DNA of 64,000 nucleotides from JAHEEL01 sp963700375 (GCA_963700375.1 CAVOXF010000006.1:682001-746000), one strand, 5' to 3'; numbered from the stretch's first letter, positions 44,233-53,369 are shown. A program made the numbers and translations. Notes: generated from the sequence alone by a model not told the origin.

Positions 44233-44676
44233 GTGCCCAACGTTGTCACCGTCGTGGACATCGGCGCCACCCCTGAGGCGGTTGCGTCGGTCCTCCTCGA
44301 CGCCGAGGCGGCTCCGGTCTGGACCAGCGGCCTGGTACAGCTGGAACTCGTTCAGGGCGTCGCGGGGGAACCCGGAAGCGTGGGGTTGGCACACTATGGG
44401 CAAGGGCGACGACGGTACACACTCCAGGACCGCCTCATCGCTGTCACCCCGAACCGTCACTACCTGTCGGAAGTAACGGGCGGCGGGTTGACGGCAACCG
44501 TCGAGACCTCGCTCGAACCATTGGCGACCGGAACACGGATGACCGTCAGCTGGTCTGGACGAGGGACGAGCCCCGTGACTCGACTGACGCTTCCACTGCT
44601 GAAGCCGCTCATATTGCGCCGGGCCAGGTCCGATCTCCGTGCACTCGGGAGCCTTGTTGAATCGACCAGTTCATGA
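44233..44676 (+). CDS. SRPBCC-family protein
   Basis: 147 residues from GTG 44233: VVDIGATPEAVASVLLDAEAAPVWTSGLVQLELV (START-like opening), then a beta-strand-rich middle (YTLQDRLIAVTPNRHYLSEV; GGGLTATVETSLEPLATGTRMTVSWSG) and the final helix LRALGSLVESTSS. Typical of ligand-binding SRPBCC proteins such as the CoxG-like group. The ligand is unknown. Confidence 0.82.
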   Translation: MPNVVTVVDIGATPEAVASVLLDAEAAPVWTSGLVQLELVQGVAGEPGSVGLAHYGQGRRRYTLQDRLIAVTPNRHYLSEVTGGGLTATVETSLEPLATGTRMTVSWSGRGTSPVTRLTLPLLKPLILRRARSDLRALGSLVESTSS

Positions 44677-45000
44677 CCTCAACGATGACCGGTCAACCCG
44701 ACTGAGCGTGCCCGTCCACCCAGAAGCGGTGCGAATCAGCCTATCGAGAGCTGGTCTCCTCGCTCCGGCGAGCACTCGTGAGGATGCGTGGTTGTGCCCA
44801 CTCCGGCAGCGATCTCAGACGCCCGAGAGAAGACGGACGATGGCCGCCCACAGACCCAACTTGGGGCGCGCGAAGCCCCGACGTCGTAGCCACCGCTCTC
44901 CGAACCCGACCGGAGACCCGATTGGCCCGCCAACACCCGACCGTGTTGGCGGTGATTCCAGGTGATCGTGGCTGCCGTGCCGGGTGGGCGGGTCCAGTGT
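44677..45000. other. Gap with no supported gene
   Basis: About 320 bases between convergent genes. No hairpin or gene-like frame was noticed. Confidence 0.35.
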
Positions 45001-45639
45001 TCAGGTCCCGAGGGGAATCGAGACCGTGCCAACGGCTTCGGCGCCCTCGATCGGCTCCGTGAACCGAATGCCATCGTCAAGGACGAGGTCGAGCGCCGCT
45101 TCGGCCGCCTCGGTGAACAGCACGTATCCCGGTGAACCGACCCGGCCGGCCGCCGAGTTCTTCAGCAACCGGTGTGCGGTTGTGATGTCTGGTCCCAGCA
45201 CTTCGACGTGGGTGCCAATGGACTGCACGACGTAGTTCCCATGGTGAACAACGAACTTCAGGTCGAGGGTCTTCTTCACCTCGCACGCATTGCACGAGCA
45301 CGTCCACGTCAACCCGGCCTCGTCCAGACGCTCCACGAAATCGTCGTAGCAGCCCTTGATACGGTCGACGAGCGCCGCACCCTTCAGAACCGCACCATCC
45401 TCGCCCACGGCGAACACGGCATCGCCTTCGAACTTGACGAGCGTGAACGGCGGATCGATCTGCTCCACGATCCCGCCAAGGAGATTGGACATCAACCCGT
45501 ACGCGTACGGGATCTGACCGTCAGCGAAGGAGTCATTGGCGTGCTCCTGCCTGACGCCCTCCAGGAACACGGTGTACCCGGAGATATCGGCGAGCACGAC
45601 GGTTCCGATGTGCTTCCCTGCCGTCAAGTTCATATTCAT
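45001..45639 (-). CDS. DUF2652 nucleotide-cyclase-fold protein
   Basis: 212 residues: GTVVLADISGYTVFLEGVRQEHA (the cyclase-homology fold DISGYT/FL), SFADGQIPYAYGLMSNLLGGIVEQIDPPFTLVKFEGDAVFAVGEDG, WTCSCNACEVKKTLDLKFVVHHGNYVVQSIGTHVEVLGPDITTAHRLLKNS. The DUF2652 family resembles adenylate cyclase catalytic domains but has C-x-C-x-x-C (SCNAC) and lacks clear metal Asp pairs, so the activity is uncertain. GGAGG precedes ATG 45639. Confidence 0.86.
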   Translation of the reverse strand: MNMNLTAGKHIGTVVLADISGYTVFLEGVRQEHANDSFADGQIPYAYGLMSNLLGGIVEQIDPPFTLVKFEGDAVFAVGEDGAVLKGAALVDRIKGCYDDFVERLDEAGLTWTCSCNACEVKKTLDLKFVVHHGNYVVQSIGTHVEVLGPDITTAHRLLKNSAAGRVGSPGYVLFTEAAEAALDLVLDDGIRFTEPIEGAEAVGTVSIPLGT

Positions 45640-46042
45640 CACCCCTCCGGTTTGAAAGCCAACGCTACTCGGACACCGGGACGAATGAATACGTGACGGA
45701 CGAAGGGCAATCGGGTTGGCCGGTCCGACCGACCGCCCGTATCGGCACACATGTGCTGGTGGCGGAATCCGCAAACTGCGCATCCCACCACTGGGTCACG
45801 GCAACGCTCTTCTCGGAAGACAACCGGCCGGCGCTTCCGCACAGCTGAATGCACAGGCGCAGAAGCAAGAAAGGTCAAGCGAGTGATCCAGCCGTAGGAT
45901 CGAGGTGTTCGGAGGAACCGCAGCGGCTTCTCCCAGCGTCAAAGGGGCGTAAGGTCGGAGCAACCTGGGCCCGCGGGCCGGTGGTCAGAGAGGGGATCCC
46001 CCGCTCGACTGCATCGAGGCTCGGCACCCCGAGGAGGACAAC
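45640..46042. other. Gap with no supported gene
   Basis: About 400 bases between divergent genes, holding both promoters. A GGCCCGCGGGCC palindrome lies near 45968-45979. No gene-like frame. Confidence 0.35.
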
Positions 46043-46297
46043 ATGAAGCGCGCTATCGCCATCGCGCTTGCCATTGTCCTGAGTGTCTCAGGATGTGGCG
46101 GCAACGATGAAGACGACGAGCAGCCAGGACTCGCCAACCCGGCATCAGTCTATTGCCAGGAGCAAGGCGGCACCGTGGACATACGAACCGACGACGGCGG
46201 CAACCAGACCGGCTACTGCGTCTTCTCGGATGGAACCGAAGTCGACGAGTGGGCCTACTACCGAGGCGAGGCGGAGCCGGTTCTCCCCACCGAGTAG
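46043..46297 (+). CDS. DUF333-type small lipoprotein
   Basis: 84 residues: signal MKRAIAIALAIVLSVSGC (lipobox VSGC, Cys 18), then GLANPASVYCQEQGGTVDIRTDDGGNQTGYCVFSDGTEVDEWAYYRG, the complete DUF333 motif (NPAS-x-YC-x-xxGG-x-x-x-x-x-x-x-G-x-x-G-x-C-x-x-xDG-x-x-x-x-W-x-x-Y/FRG). DUF333 proteins are small envelope lipoproteins of unknown role; the two Cys likely pair. GAGGAGG precedes the ATG. Confidence 0.9.
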   Translation: MKRAIAIALAIVLSVSGCGGNDEDDEQPGLANPASVYCQEQGGTVDIRTDDGGNQTGYCVFSDGTEVDEWAYYRGEAEPVLPTE

Positions 46298-46540
46298 TCG
46301 CCCGCGACACTTCAACCTATTCGAGCCGCGGCAAAGGCCTGCGCTCCGTCCTCCGTGAACGGTACGCCGCCCCAACACGTCTCCCTCCCCCTCCCCCCGG
46401 TCCGCACACCGCACAGGCGGGGCGAGACCGTCCTGCACTCCGACGCCGTCTCGAAGGCGGCTCGGCTTCGGATGTGAAGTCGCGACGCCGCGGCCATTCC
46501 GAAGCCGATCCCAACGGTTGTGTAGGGTTCTCAGAGGCTG

Positions 46541-48469
46541 ATGGCGGGCGCGACCGTGGAGCGGAGGGATGCGCTGTTGACCGACGCGACAACACGAAGC
46601 GAGCGTTGGAAGACCACGGCGCGGGTCGTTCCCATGATGCGGTGGCTGCCGGAGTATCGGCGTAGCCGGCTACACCGCGACCTGTTGGCGGGGGCGGTAG
46701 TTGCGGCGTTGCTGGTGCCGCAGTCGCTGGGCTACGCCCGCATCGCCGGCGTACCGGTGCAGGTCGGGTTGTACGCCGTGCCGCTGGCGCTGCTCGCGTA
46801 CGCAGTATTGGGTTCGTCGCCGCAACTGATAGTTGGCCCGGCGTCCACCGTGGCGATCGTCTCCGGGTCGTTGGTCGCCGACATCGCTCGCGACAACCCG
46901 CAGGACGCGGTCGCGATCACGGCCGCGCTGGCGATCGCTGCGGGGATCGTCCTAGCGGCGATCGGCCTGTTGCGGGTCGCGTGGCTGGCCGAATTCTTGT
47001 CGAAGCCGATCGTGACGGGCTTCGTCTTCGGCTTGACTGTGACGATCATCATCGGCGAACTGCCCACGTTGCTGGGCATTCCCAAGCCGCCCGGCGACAT
47101 GATCGGTGTGCTCGTTCGCACGATCCAGAACATCGACGAGACCCACGTTCTGACTGCGATCGTCGGTGGAATCGCCCTTGCCTTGCTGTTTGGTGGCCGG
47201 AGGATCGCACCCCAGGTCCCGTGGGGCCTCGTCACTCTCGTCGCAGGCGTTGCAGCCTCGCAATTCCTTGACCTCGCAACCAAGGGGGTGGCAGTCGTCG
47301 GTCACGTGCCAGCCGGCCTACCGCCGATCGGCCTGCCCTTCATTCCCGCGCACGATTTTGGAGCGGTCGTTGTTGGTGGCGTGTCGCTCGCTCTCGTCGC
47401 CCTGGCCGAGGGACTCGCCGCGACCCGTCTGTTCGCGACGCTTGGCGGCTACCGGGTGGAGACCGAACGAGAGCTGGTCGGGATGGGCGTCGCCAACGTT
47501 GCCGCCGGCCTGTCCGGAGGACTCGCCGTGACCGGCAGCCTGTCGAAGACGGCGGCCGCCGAACGGGCCGGGGGCCACAGCCAGGTGACGGGCCTCACGG
47601 CGGCCGGCCTCGTCGTCGCGGTGCTCATAGCGTTCACCTGGTTCTTCACCGAGTTGCCGTTGGCCGTGCTCAGCGCCATCGTCGTCGCAGCAGTGTGGGG
47701 GCTGATGGACATGACCGCGGTACGCCGGTATCGCCACGTCCGCACCGCCGATTTCGTGGCCGCTGTGGTGGGGGCCGCATCCGTCCTGCTATTCGGACCG
47801 CTCTTCGGGCTGGGCATTGCGATCGCCGTGTCGCTACTGGCGATCATCTACCGCTCGAGTTCACCGCGCATCGAGGTGCTCGGCAAGATCAGCGAGGAGA
47901 AGGCGGCCTGGGGCCGAGTTCGTGGTCATCCCGACCGACTACCGGTTGCAGGTGTTGTGGTCGTGCGTCTCGACGCGCCTTTGTTCTGGGCGAACGCGAC
48001 GGCCATCGAGGAGCGGTTGCTCGCCGAGGTCGAGAACTGGCCCGACACGCGGGCGCTCGTGCTCGACCTGGAGGCCACGACACGCCTCGATACGACGAGC
48101 GCCGACATTCTGCGGCACCTTGCCGACGAGCTCGCGAAGCGCGATATCAAGATCTATCTCGCCCGGGTCCTGCACCATGTCGAGCACGTTCTGGAACGGT
48201 CGGGCTTCGTCGACACGGTCGATCAAGAAGAACATTTCTGGCACAGCATCTCCCAGTGTGTGCGCGCCGCCCGCCGGGACAACGGGCTCGAGGGCAGTGA
48301 GCCGCATCCACACGAACCCGATCCGGCGAACGACGAGGCCGAACTCGACGACCGGGTCTCGTTGGCCGCTGACGTGTTCGGCGAGGACGACGAGACGGAC
48401 GAGGGCGTCGAAGTCGAGGTGCTCGATGAAGACCCAAGCGACCGCGATGCACCCGATCAGGCGTCCTGA
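46541..48469 (+). CDS. SulP-family anion transporter with STAS domain
   Basis: 642 residues. RDLLAGAVVAALLVPQSLGYARIAGVPVQVGLYAVPLALLAYAVLGSSPQLIVGPAST is the SulP sulfate-transporter signature, followed by more membrane helices and the NVAAGLSGGLAVTGSLSKTAAAERAGGHSQVTGL motif. The STAS domain is RLDAPLFWANATAIEERLLAEVE, then LVLDLEATTRLDTTSADILRHLADELAKRDIKIYLARV, then a 60-residue acidic tail. It probably moves sulfate, bicarbonate or another anion. A TAGGGT box lies 12 bases before ATG 46541; the family fold starts about 30 residues in. Confidence 0.93.
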   Translation: MAGATVERRDALLTDATTRSERWKTTARVVPMMRWLPEYRRSRLHRDLLAGAVVAALLVPQSLGYARIAGVPVQVGLYAVPLALLAYAVLGSSPQLIVGPASTVAIVSGSLVADIARDNPQDAVAITAALAIAAGIVLAAIGLLRVAWLAEFLSKPIVTGFVFGLTVTIIIGELPTLLGIPKPPGDMIGVLVRTIQNIDETHVLTAIVGGIALALLFGGRRIAPQVPWGLVTLVAGVAASQFLDLATKGVAVVGHVPAGLPPIGLPFIPAHDFGAVVVGGVSLALVALAEGLAATRLFATLGGYRVETERELVGMGVANVAAGLSGGLAVTGSLSKTAAAERAGGHSQVTGLTAAGLVVAVLIAFTWFFTELPLAVLSAIVVAAVWGLMDMTAVRRYRHVRTADFVAAVVGAASVLLFGPLFGLGIAIAVSLLAIIYRSSSPRIEVLGKISEEKAAWGRVRGHPDRLPVAGVVVVRLDAPLFWANATAIEERLLAEVENWPDTRALVLDLEATTRLDTTSADILRHLADELAKRDIKIYLARVLHHVEHVLERSGFVDTVDQEEHFWHSISQCVRAARRDNGLEGSEPHPHEPDPANDEAELDDRVSLAADVFGEDDETDEGVEVEVLDEDPSDRDAPDQAS

Positions 48470-48662
48470 CAAACCCGGCAACGCAATCGAGATCGCCCGC
48501 CCAGCGGCCGCCATCTCTGGGTGCTCCGATCCAGTCCCGCACTCCGAGTTCAACGGTGCCGCCGCGCCAACCTGAGCCACATTGCTCGATTTGAGTTGAC
48601 GTATCCCGATTCCCTACATCGAGTTCCCGAGAACTGAGAGGACCCGCGGTGTGACTACGTCT

Positions 48663-48688
48663 TATAGAACTGACAGAGGTTGGTTACA
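48663..48688 (+). repeat. Left terminal inverted repeat of the IS481 element
   Basis: Contains AACTGAC and GTTACA in the same order as the right end. Confidence 0.6.
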
Positions 48689-48715
48689 TCGAGGGCTCTG
48701 AGGAAGGAGCTCGAG

Positions 48716-49639
48716 ATGACCGAACACGAACAGCGGCGCCTGGTGCGCCATCGGCTTGCGATCCTGCGTCACGCCGAAGAGGTGACCGGCAACGTCGCGA
48801 TGACATGCCGTTACTACGGGATCAGCCGCAACTGCTTCTACAAGTGGCGGAACCGATTCGACGAGTACGGTGAGACAGGTCTGAGAGACCGTTCGTCTCG
48901 TCCGCACCATTCACCGAACGAGACCGACTCCGAGGTCGTCGGCAAGATCATGTATCTGCGCCAGAACTATCACTTCGGGCCGCACAAGATCGCCATGTAT
49001 CTCAAGCGATATCACGACATCACGATCAGTCCGTCTGGGGTGTGGCGGATCCTCAAACGCCTCGACATGAACCGGCTTCCCACCTCCCAGCGGCACAAAC
49101 CCACCAAACAGCGGTGGAAACGGTACGAGAAGCCACAACCCGGCCACCGAGTGCAGGTCGACGTCAAGTTCCTGGGCAAACAGGGCACGAAGCGGACCAA
49201 GTACTACCAGTACACCGCCATCGACGACTGCACCCGCATCCGGGTACTGCGCATCTACGACCGCTGCAACCAAGACACGTCGATCCGGTTCCTCGACTAC
49301 GTCTTTGAGAAACTCCCGTTCCGCGTCGACGTCATCCAGACCGACAACGGAGCCGAGTTCCAATCCCAGTTCCACTACCACGTCCTGGACGCCGGCGTCG
49401 GTCACGTCTACATCAAGCCCGCAACACCCAGACTCAACGGCAAGGTCGAGCGCTCCCACCGCATCGACCAAGAAGAGTTCTACCGGATGCTCGACGGCGT
49501 CGTCATCGACGACACGAACCTGTTCAACGACCGACTCCAACAATGGGAAGACTTCTACAACTTCAACCGACCCCACGGAGGACTCGCAGGCGACACACCG
49601 TATGAGAAACTACGCAAGAAGACGACAGCCCCGCTGTAA
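48716..49639 (+). CDS. IS481-family transposase
   Basis: 307 residues from ATG 48716. N-terminal helix-turn-helix (TGNVAMTCRYYGISRNCFYKWRNRFDEYGETGLRDRSSRPH), a second HTH, and the rve/DDE catalytic domain: QVDVKFLG (first D), VDVIQTDNGAEF (second D), NGKVERSHRIDQEEFYR (E). All catalytic residues are present, so it may be active. The stop lies inside the right inverted repeat. The upstream in-frame GTG start at 48680 is possible. Confidence 0.94.
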   Translation: MTEHEQRRLVRHRLAILRHAEEVTGNVAMTCRYYGISRNCFYKWRNRFDEYGETGLRDRSSRPHHSPNETDSEVVGKIMYLRQNYHFGPHKIAMYLKRYHDITISPSGVWRILKRLDMNRLPTSQRHKPTKQRWKRYEKPQPGHRVQVDVKFLGKQGTKRTKYYQYTAIDDCTRIRVLRIYDRCNQDTSIRFLDYVFEKLPFRVDVIQTDNGAEFQSQFHYHVLDAGVGHVYIKPATPRLNGKVERSHRIDQEEFYRMLDGVVIDDTNLFNDRLQQWEDFYNFNRPHGGLAGDTPYEKLRKKTTAPL

Positions 49640-49660
49640 CCGGCCACCGTCAGTTGCACA
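49635..49660 (-). repeat. Right terminal inverted repeat of the IS481 element
   Basis: Complement reads TGTGCAACTGACGGTGGCCG then GTTACA; overlaps the transposase stop codon. Confidence 0.6.
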
Positions 49661-49916
49661 CTCGCCCTGCCGGCCGTGAGGAAGATGAGCGAGCGGTGCA
49701 ACGGTGCTCAGACAGCGAAGCTTCTCGGTCTGTCGCGTCGGCAGCCCGCGGACGCGGAGTGACGCGGTTCGTCGATGGCCTTCGCCCGGTCGGTCCCCTG
49801 GTTGCGCTCCACCGAGTTCATGAATTGGTAGGCGCCCGTTCCTGGTGCGTTCATATGGGTGCCGTACGTTCGACTTTGACAGTTCGGGACGTTCCCGAAC
49901 GGAGATGCGAGTTGCG

Positions 49917-50267
49917 ATGAACAGACGTATGCAGCGCACGCTGGCGGTCGTCGCCGTGGTGGTCGGAGCGTTTGCGGCGACCCAGTCGGTCGCGTTCGCG
50001 GCACCGCCCGACGGTCCCGCAACGAACGGGGCGTTCTTGTGCCCCGCGGTGGGAGACGGCGTCGCGAACGCCGACGCCCACAACGGAGCGCACGGCGTGT
50101 CGGTGATAGGACCGATCGCATCTGGATGGTCGTTCCTGCCGGGCAACAACCAGGCCGGTGCCCGCGCACCTGACAATGCGTGGAACAACGCAGGCCCCGC
50201 GTCGTCCCCGGGCCCGGGCGGCGGAAACTCGGACTGGTCGCCGATCTGGCCCGACCCGACCCAGTAG
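49917..50267 (+). CDS. Small secreted protein, Gly/Pro-rich
   Basis: 116 residues: signal peptide MNRRMQRTLAVVAVVVGAFAATQSVAFA with the cleavage site AFA/APPDG. The mature part is hydrophilic, Asn/Gly/Pro-rich (NGAFLCPAVGDGVANADAHNGAHGVSVIG; PASSPGPGGGNSDWSPIWPDPTQ) with a single Cys. No family I recognise; probably a wall or medium protein. Start 49917 chosen for the signal; 49905 also possible. Confidence 0.7.
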   Translation: MNRRMQRTLAVVAVVVGAFAATQSVAFAAPPDGPATNGAFLCPAVGDGVANADAHNGAHGVSVIGPIASGWSFLPGNNQAGARAPDNAWNNAGPASSPGPGGGNSDWSPIWPDPTQ

Positions 50268-50638
50268 CCAGATCGCCACGCTCCAGGGTAGGGATGGGTC
50301 ATAGGCCACCCATACCCGCCCTGCCTGTTGGATACCCCAGGGGGCCGTGGCCGTAGACGTGTCGCTCTTCTTCTGGACAAGTGGGTCGGTGTCGAATTGG
50401 GCCTCGTTGGGGGGTCGCCGTCGGTGCGAAGAATGCGAGACCGTGGAGGTACGCGTAGCGCTCCGACCAACGTCGTCACACCCAGCCGGATTGCGGTGGT
50501 CCTTCGGAATGGGCCACAACAAGGTCGAACGACGCATGCCAACCACCAGGAGCCTGCCGGATCGCACGCCCTTCCGCTCCGCCGACCGGTCTGTTAGGAA
50601 TAGGGGGAAGTGCATCCACGCGAGAAGGGAGGTACACA
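50268..50638. other. Gap with no supported gene
   Basis: About 370 bases. A small hairpin ATGGGT/ACCCAT with an 8-base loop lies at 50294-50313, 25 bases past the secreted gene, a terminator candidate. The end carries AGAAGGGAGG for the next gene. Confidence 0.4.
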
Positions 50639-50995
50639 ATGACGTGGAACGCTGCACTCGTAATCAGCTACACGACGCCGATACCGGATCGTGAAGCCAA
50701 GGCAATGGAAGTCTTCGCCACCGCACTCACCACCTTCGGCACCCTCGCCGCAGACGGCAAATGCGCCGAACCGGAAGTCTTCCACCACCTCATCGGCGGC
50801 GGGATGATGATCGTCAAGACCGAAACCATCCCCGCCGCCTACGAGATCCTCGAACTCGACGACGTTCGCAGGATCGTCGACACGGCCGTGTTCTCAGTCA
50901 GCGACTTTGGTATCGAAGTCATGGTCACCGGCGGCCGGCTGATGGACAACATGGCGCTCTACACAACGATCGGCGTTGAACTCGGGTACATCTGA
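50639..50995 (+). CDS. Hypothetical protein, 118 residues
   Basis: A strong GGGAGG lies upstream of ATG 50639. MTWNAALVISYTTPIPDREAKAMEVFATALTTFGTLAADGKCAEPEVFHHLIGGGMMIVKTETIPAAYEILELDDVRRIVDTAVFSVSDFGIEVMVTGG shows an alpha/beta ferredoxin-like (beta-alpha-beta-beta) pattern. A single Cys, no signal peptide. I know no family; it resembles sequences of ABM-fold DUFs. Cytoplasmic. Confidence 0.7.
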   Translation: MTWNAALVISYTTPIPDREAKAMEVFATALTTFGTLAADGKCAEPEVFHHLIGGGMMIVKTETIPAAYEILELDDVRRIVDTAVFSVSDFGIEVMVTGGRLMDNMALYTTIGVELGYI

Positions 50996-51302
50996 GCCCG
51001 ACACCAACCAGAGAGGGGCATACCGGAGGGGGGTGCCTCTCTCACCCTCTGACGCCGCCAACGCGAGCAGTTCACGGTGTCAACTCAAGGACCCCCTCAG
51101 CCCCCCGACCGAGTACCGCCTGGTGGTGGCCCTTCGCCGTGCGTCTCGACCCGTACCGCAAACCCGGCACCTGAGGGGATCGCCAGTGTCTGTCTCTTGA
51201 TCGCTGACCAAGGCTCCGCGCTTCCGTCTCGGTGACCGCAACGTTCCGAGCCGCTGGGTTGCGCCAGGATGCTCCGCATCCGACGACGGGTCGCGGTGTT
51301 GC
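50996..51302. other. Gap with no supported gene
   Basis: About 307 bases between convergent genes. It contains the hairpin at 51011-51043. Nothing else gene-like. Confidence 0.35.
51011..51043. terminator. Hairpin after the 118-residue gene
   Basis: GAGAG-GGGCA paired with TGCC-TCTC, one bulge, about 12-base loop; 16 bases after a stop codon. Confidence 0.4.
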
Positions 51303-51683
51303 TCAGTTCCAGTACCGGGCGTGTTCAGGGATAACCCACCGCACGCCACCGCGTGGATCATCCACATCCCCCGTGTATCTCGGAACGATGTGAAGATGGG
51401 CGTGGTCCACCGTCTGGCCGGCATCGGCACCCACATTGATCGCCACGTTGAAGCCCGTCGGTTCGTGGTCGGCCGAGATCCGGTCCTTGGCTCTCAGCGC
51501 CACAACCCACATTCCGGCCTGCTCCATGTCCGACAACGCAAAGAAGTCGGCCTCATGCCGCCGCGACACGACGAGCGTATGGCCCGGCGAGATCGGGAAG
51601 GCGTCGGCGAACGCCACCGCGAACGTCGATTGCTCGATGACCTCACCGTCTTGGATGCGGGTACAGAATGGGCAGTCGTTCAC
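51303..51683 (-). CDS. HIT-family nucleotide hydrolase/transferase
   Basis: 126 residues of the histidine-triad fold: CPFCTRIQDGEVIEQSTFAVAFADAFPISPGHTLVVSRRHEADFF and QTVDHAHLHIVPRYTGD with the H-x-H-x-H signature (HAHLH). CPFC at the start is a probable zinc site. It hydrolyses nucleotide phosphoramidates or dinucleoside polyphosphates. Start GTG 51683 behind GGGAGGA. Confidence 0.94.
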   Translation of the reverse strand: MNDCPFCTRIQDGEVIEQSTFAVAFADAFPISPGHTLVVSRRHEADFFALSDMEQAGMWVVALRAKDRISADHEPTGFNVAINVGADAGQTVDHAHLHIVPRYTGDVDDPRGGVRWVIPEHARYWN

Positions 51684-51826
51684 AGGTCCTCCCTCGCACG
51701 ATGGTAAGTGTGCCAGACACTGAACGAGTTCGCGCCGAGGCGTGTCAGAAGATCTCTAACCGGTGGTGTCGGCACATTCGGGCGAACCGGATGGTCTTTC
51801 GGGGCCGCTCCCCGTTCGAGTGGCGG

Positions 51827-52045
51827 CTAGATCGATTCCGACGACGGTCGGGATGACACGACCTCGCCCCGCCCGTTCGCTGAGGAAGGATCGCTGCCCG
51901 ACCGAACCACCCTTCGGATCTGCTCGAGACGAGCCTCGTCGATGAGAGCATGGAGCGCTTCGATCGAGCGGCAGAGGTCCCCAATATGCCGATCGTGAGA
52001 CTCGACGTTCTGTTCCAGATTCGCCAAACGTTGACCGTCGGTCAT
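51827..52045 (-). CDS. 72-residue coiled-coil mini-protein (copy 2)
   Basis: TDGQRLANLEQNVESHDRH, then LCRSIEALHALIDEARLEQ, then a low-complexity Ser/Gly/Arg tail. It is homologous to the 59-residue product at 26840-27019 over the first 45 residues (QR-x-A-x-LEQ-x-VES, D-L, RS-x-E-x-L, LID-x-RL), with a different tail. ATG 52045 has GAGAG before it. A longer in-frame start exists at 52087 (14 extra residues). Function unknown. Confidence 0.6.
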   Translation of the reverse strand: MTDGQRLANLEQNVESHDRHIGDLCRSIEALHALIDEARLEQIRRVVRSGSDPSSANGRGEVVSSRPSSESI

Positions 52046-52270
52046 TGTCGCTCTCAGCTTCTCGCCTCTCTCCCGGCATCGGCACACATGGGCGATATCT
52101 GAACCTCATCGAGCGCTGGGACCTCGACAACCGCTAGCGGCGACGGCTGCGACATCGCTCCACGTGCGACCACGCGCACCTGAGTCCACGATGAGCCTCG
52201 CGATCACCGGTCAACGACACATGACGGAACGCACCCACCATCCCCGCAGAAATAGCACCGATCCGGTACT

Positions 52271-52816
52271 TCAGTCGTCCTTGTCCTTGTTCTTGTTCTT
52301 GTGCTTGGCCTTCGGCTTCGCTTGCTCGGCGCGCTGTTCCTTCTTGAACTGGCCCAAATTCCGCGGGGTGTCGTTCTCGGACTGCCACTCGTCGTCTTCG
52401 CGCATCTCTTTCAGAGACTGCCCAAACGCCCAGCCATCGCCCTCGAATCCGGCAATGACGTCAGTCAGCGTTTGCTCCCGGTACTCCGCCAGCAACAAGA
52501 GCTTGTACAGAGCCCCCCATCCGACGACGTCATCACCTGCACGGAGGTCGACGATCTCGCCGGCGAGTGCTTCGACGGCTGGATCGTCATCGGCGGATTG
52601 ATCGGGCTCGCTGCCGTCGGCAATGTCAACGTCGCCGGGCAACCGCGGCGCGAAGAAGTCGGCGAGCATCTGTGCACGCTGCATCTGCTTGTCGGCCAAC
52701 TCGCCGGACGACCCCGCCGACTCACCGCCGTCGGGAGCCTCATCGTCCGCGAACGCCACCGCGCCCATCGAACCGACCAGCAGCAACGAAACCGTCAGAA
52801 CAAGCCAGCGTCTCAT
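52271..52816 (-). CDS. Secreted protein with acidic middle and Lys/Asp-rich tail
   Basis: 181 residues: signal MRRWLVLTVSLLLVGSMGAVAFA/DDEAPDGGES, then ELADKQMQRAQMLADFFAPRLPGDVDIADGSEPDQSADDDPAVEALAGEIVDLRAGDDVVGWGALYKLLLLAEYREQ, and tail AEQAKPKAKHKNKNKDKDD. No family recognised. The tail may bind phosphate or wall polymers. ATG 52816 with GGAGAGAG; a hairpin covers that ribosome site (see 52826-52844). Confidence 0.72.
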   Translation of the reverse strand: MRRWLVLTVSLLLVGSMGAVAFADDEAPDGGESAGSSGELADKQMQRAQMLADFFAPRLPGDVDIADGSEPDQSADDDPAVEALAGEIVDLRAGDDVVGWGALYKLLLLAEYREQTLTDVIAGFEGDGWAFGQSLKEMREDDEWQSENDTPRNLGQFKKEQRAEQAKPKAKHKNKNKDKDD

Positions 52817-52825
52817 CGTCTCTCT

Positions 52826-52844
52826 CCTGATATCGAATATCAGG
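52826..52844 (-). promoter_or_regulatory. Inverted repeat overlapping the ribosome site of the secreted gene
   Basis: CCTGATAT and ATATCAGG with a 3-base spacer, a perfect 8-base dyad ending about 10 bases before ATG 52816. Its 3' arm on the mRNA leads straight into GGAGAGAG, so it could be a DNA operator or an mRNA hairpin that hides the ribosome site. Confidence 0.45.
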
Positions 52845-53369
52845 ATGCCTTCCCACAGCCTCAGTCCAACCGACCACCACAGTACACAGGTACAGCCCTG
52901 CAGCAAAGAGGCCGACCGACCCACCCCACATCCGGGCGTCTCGAAAGCCTCGCTATCGCCCTCGACGCTCGTTCTAGCGATCGCCTCGATCAGCACGCAT
53001 GGCAAGCCATCGCCACAGCCGGGGCAGAACCTGCCGAATCGATCCCTCAGCCGGAAGCCGTTCCGGCCAGGCCCCCGAGTCCGAAGAGGCTGACGCTCGC
53101 AGACGTCGCGTCGCTACACATCGGGTCGGATGCGGACGATCTCCGGTCGTGTCGATCGGGACCGGAATGCCCTGCCCGGTTGGGGAAGTGACAGGTCATG
53201 GTTCCAGATGCGGTCTTGACCATGATGAGGAGCAGTGATGATGCGGCCGGCGAATGCGGGCGGGCATGGCTCGGTTCAGTTCGGATGGAGGCCCTTATCC
53301 CCTGGCCTGCAACGACCGCGACCGGTCACAATCTGAGGGGAGAACACCGGCAACGGCGAGGAGGCCCCA
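52845..53369. other. Gap with no supported gene
   Basis: About 525 bases between divergent genes. No supported frame; both promoters must lie here. Ends with AGGAGG for the next gene. Confidence 0.4.

Larger units (their letters stand above)
48663..49660 (+). mobile_element. IS481-family insertion sequence
   Basis: About 998 bases carrying one transposase gene. Ends carry an imperfect inverted repeat: left TATAGAACTGACAGAGGTTG, right (complement) TGTGCAACTGACGGTGGCCG, both continuing GTTACA. Ends beginning TGT fit the IS481 family; the left TAT is one base off. No target-site duplication is evident. The outer boundary is uncertain by a few bases. It lies between the SulP gene and a small secreted gene and interrupts neither. 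Confidence 0.75.
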
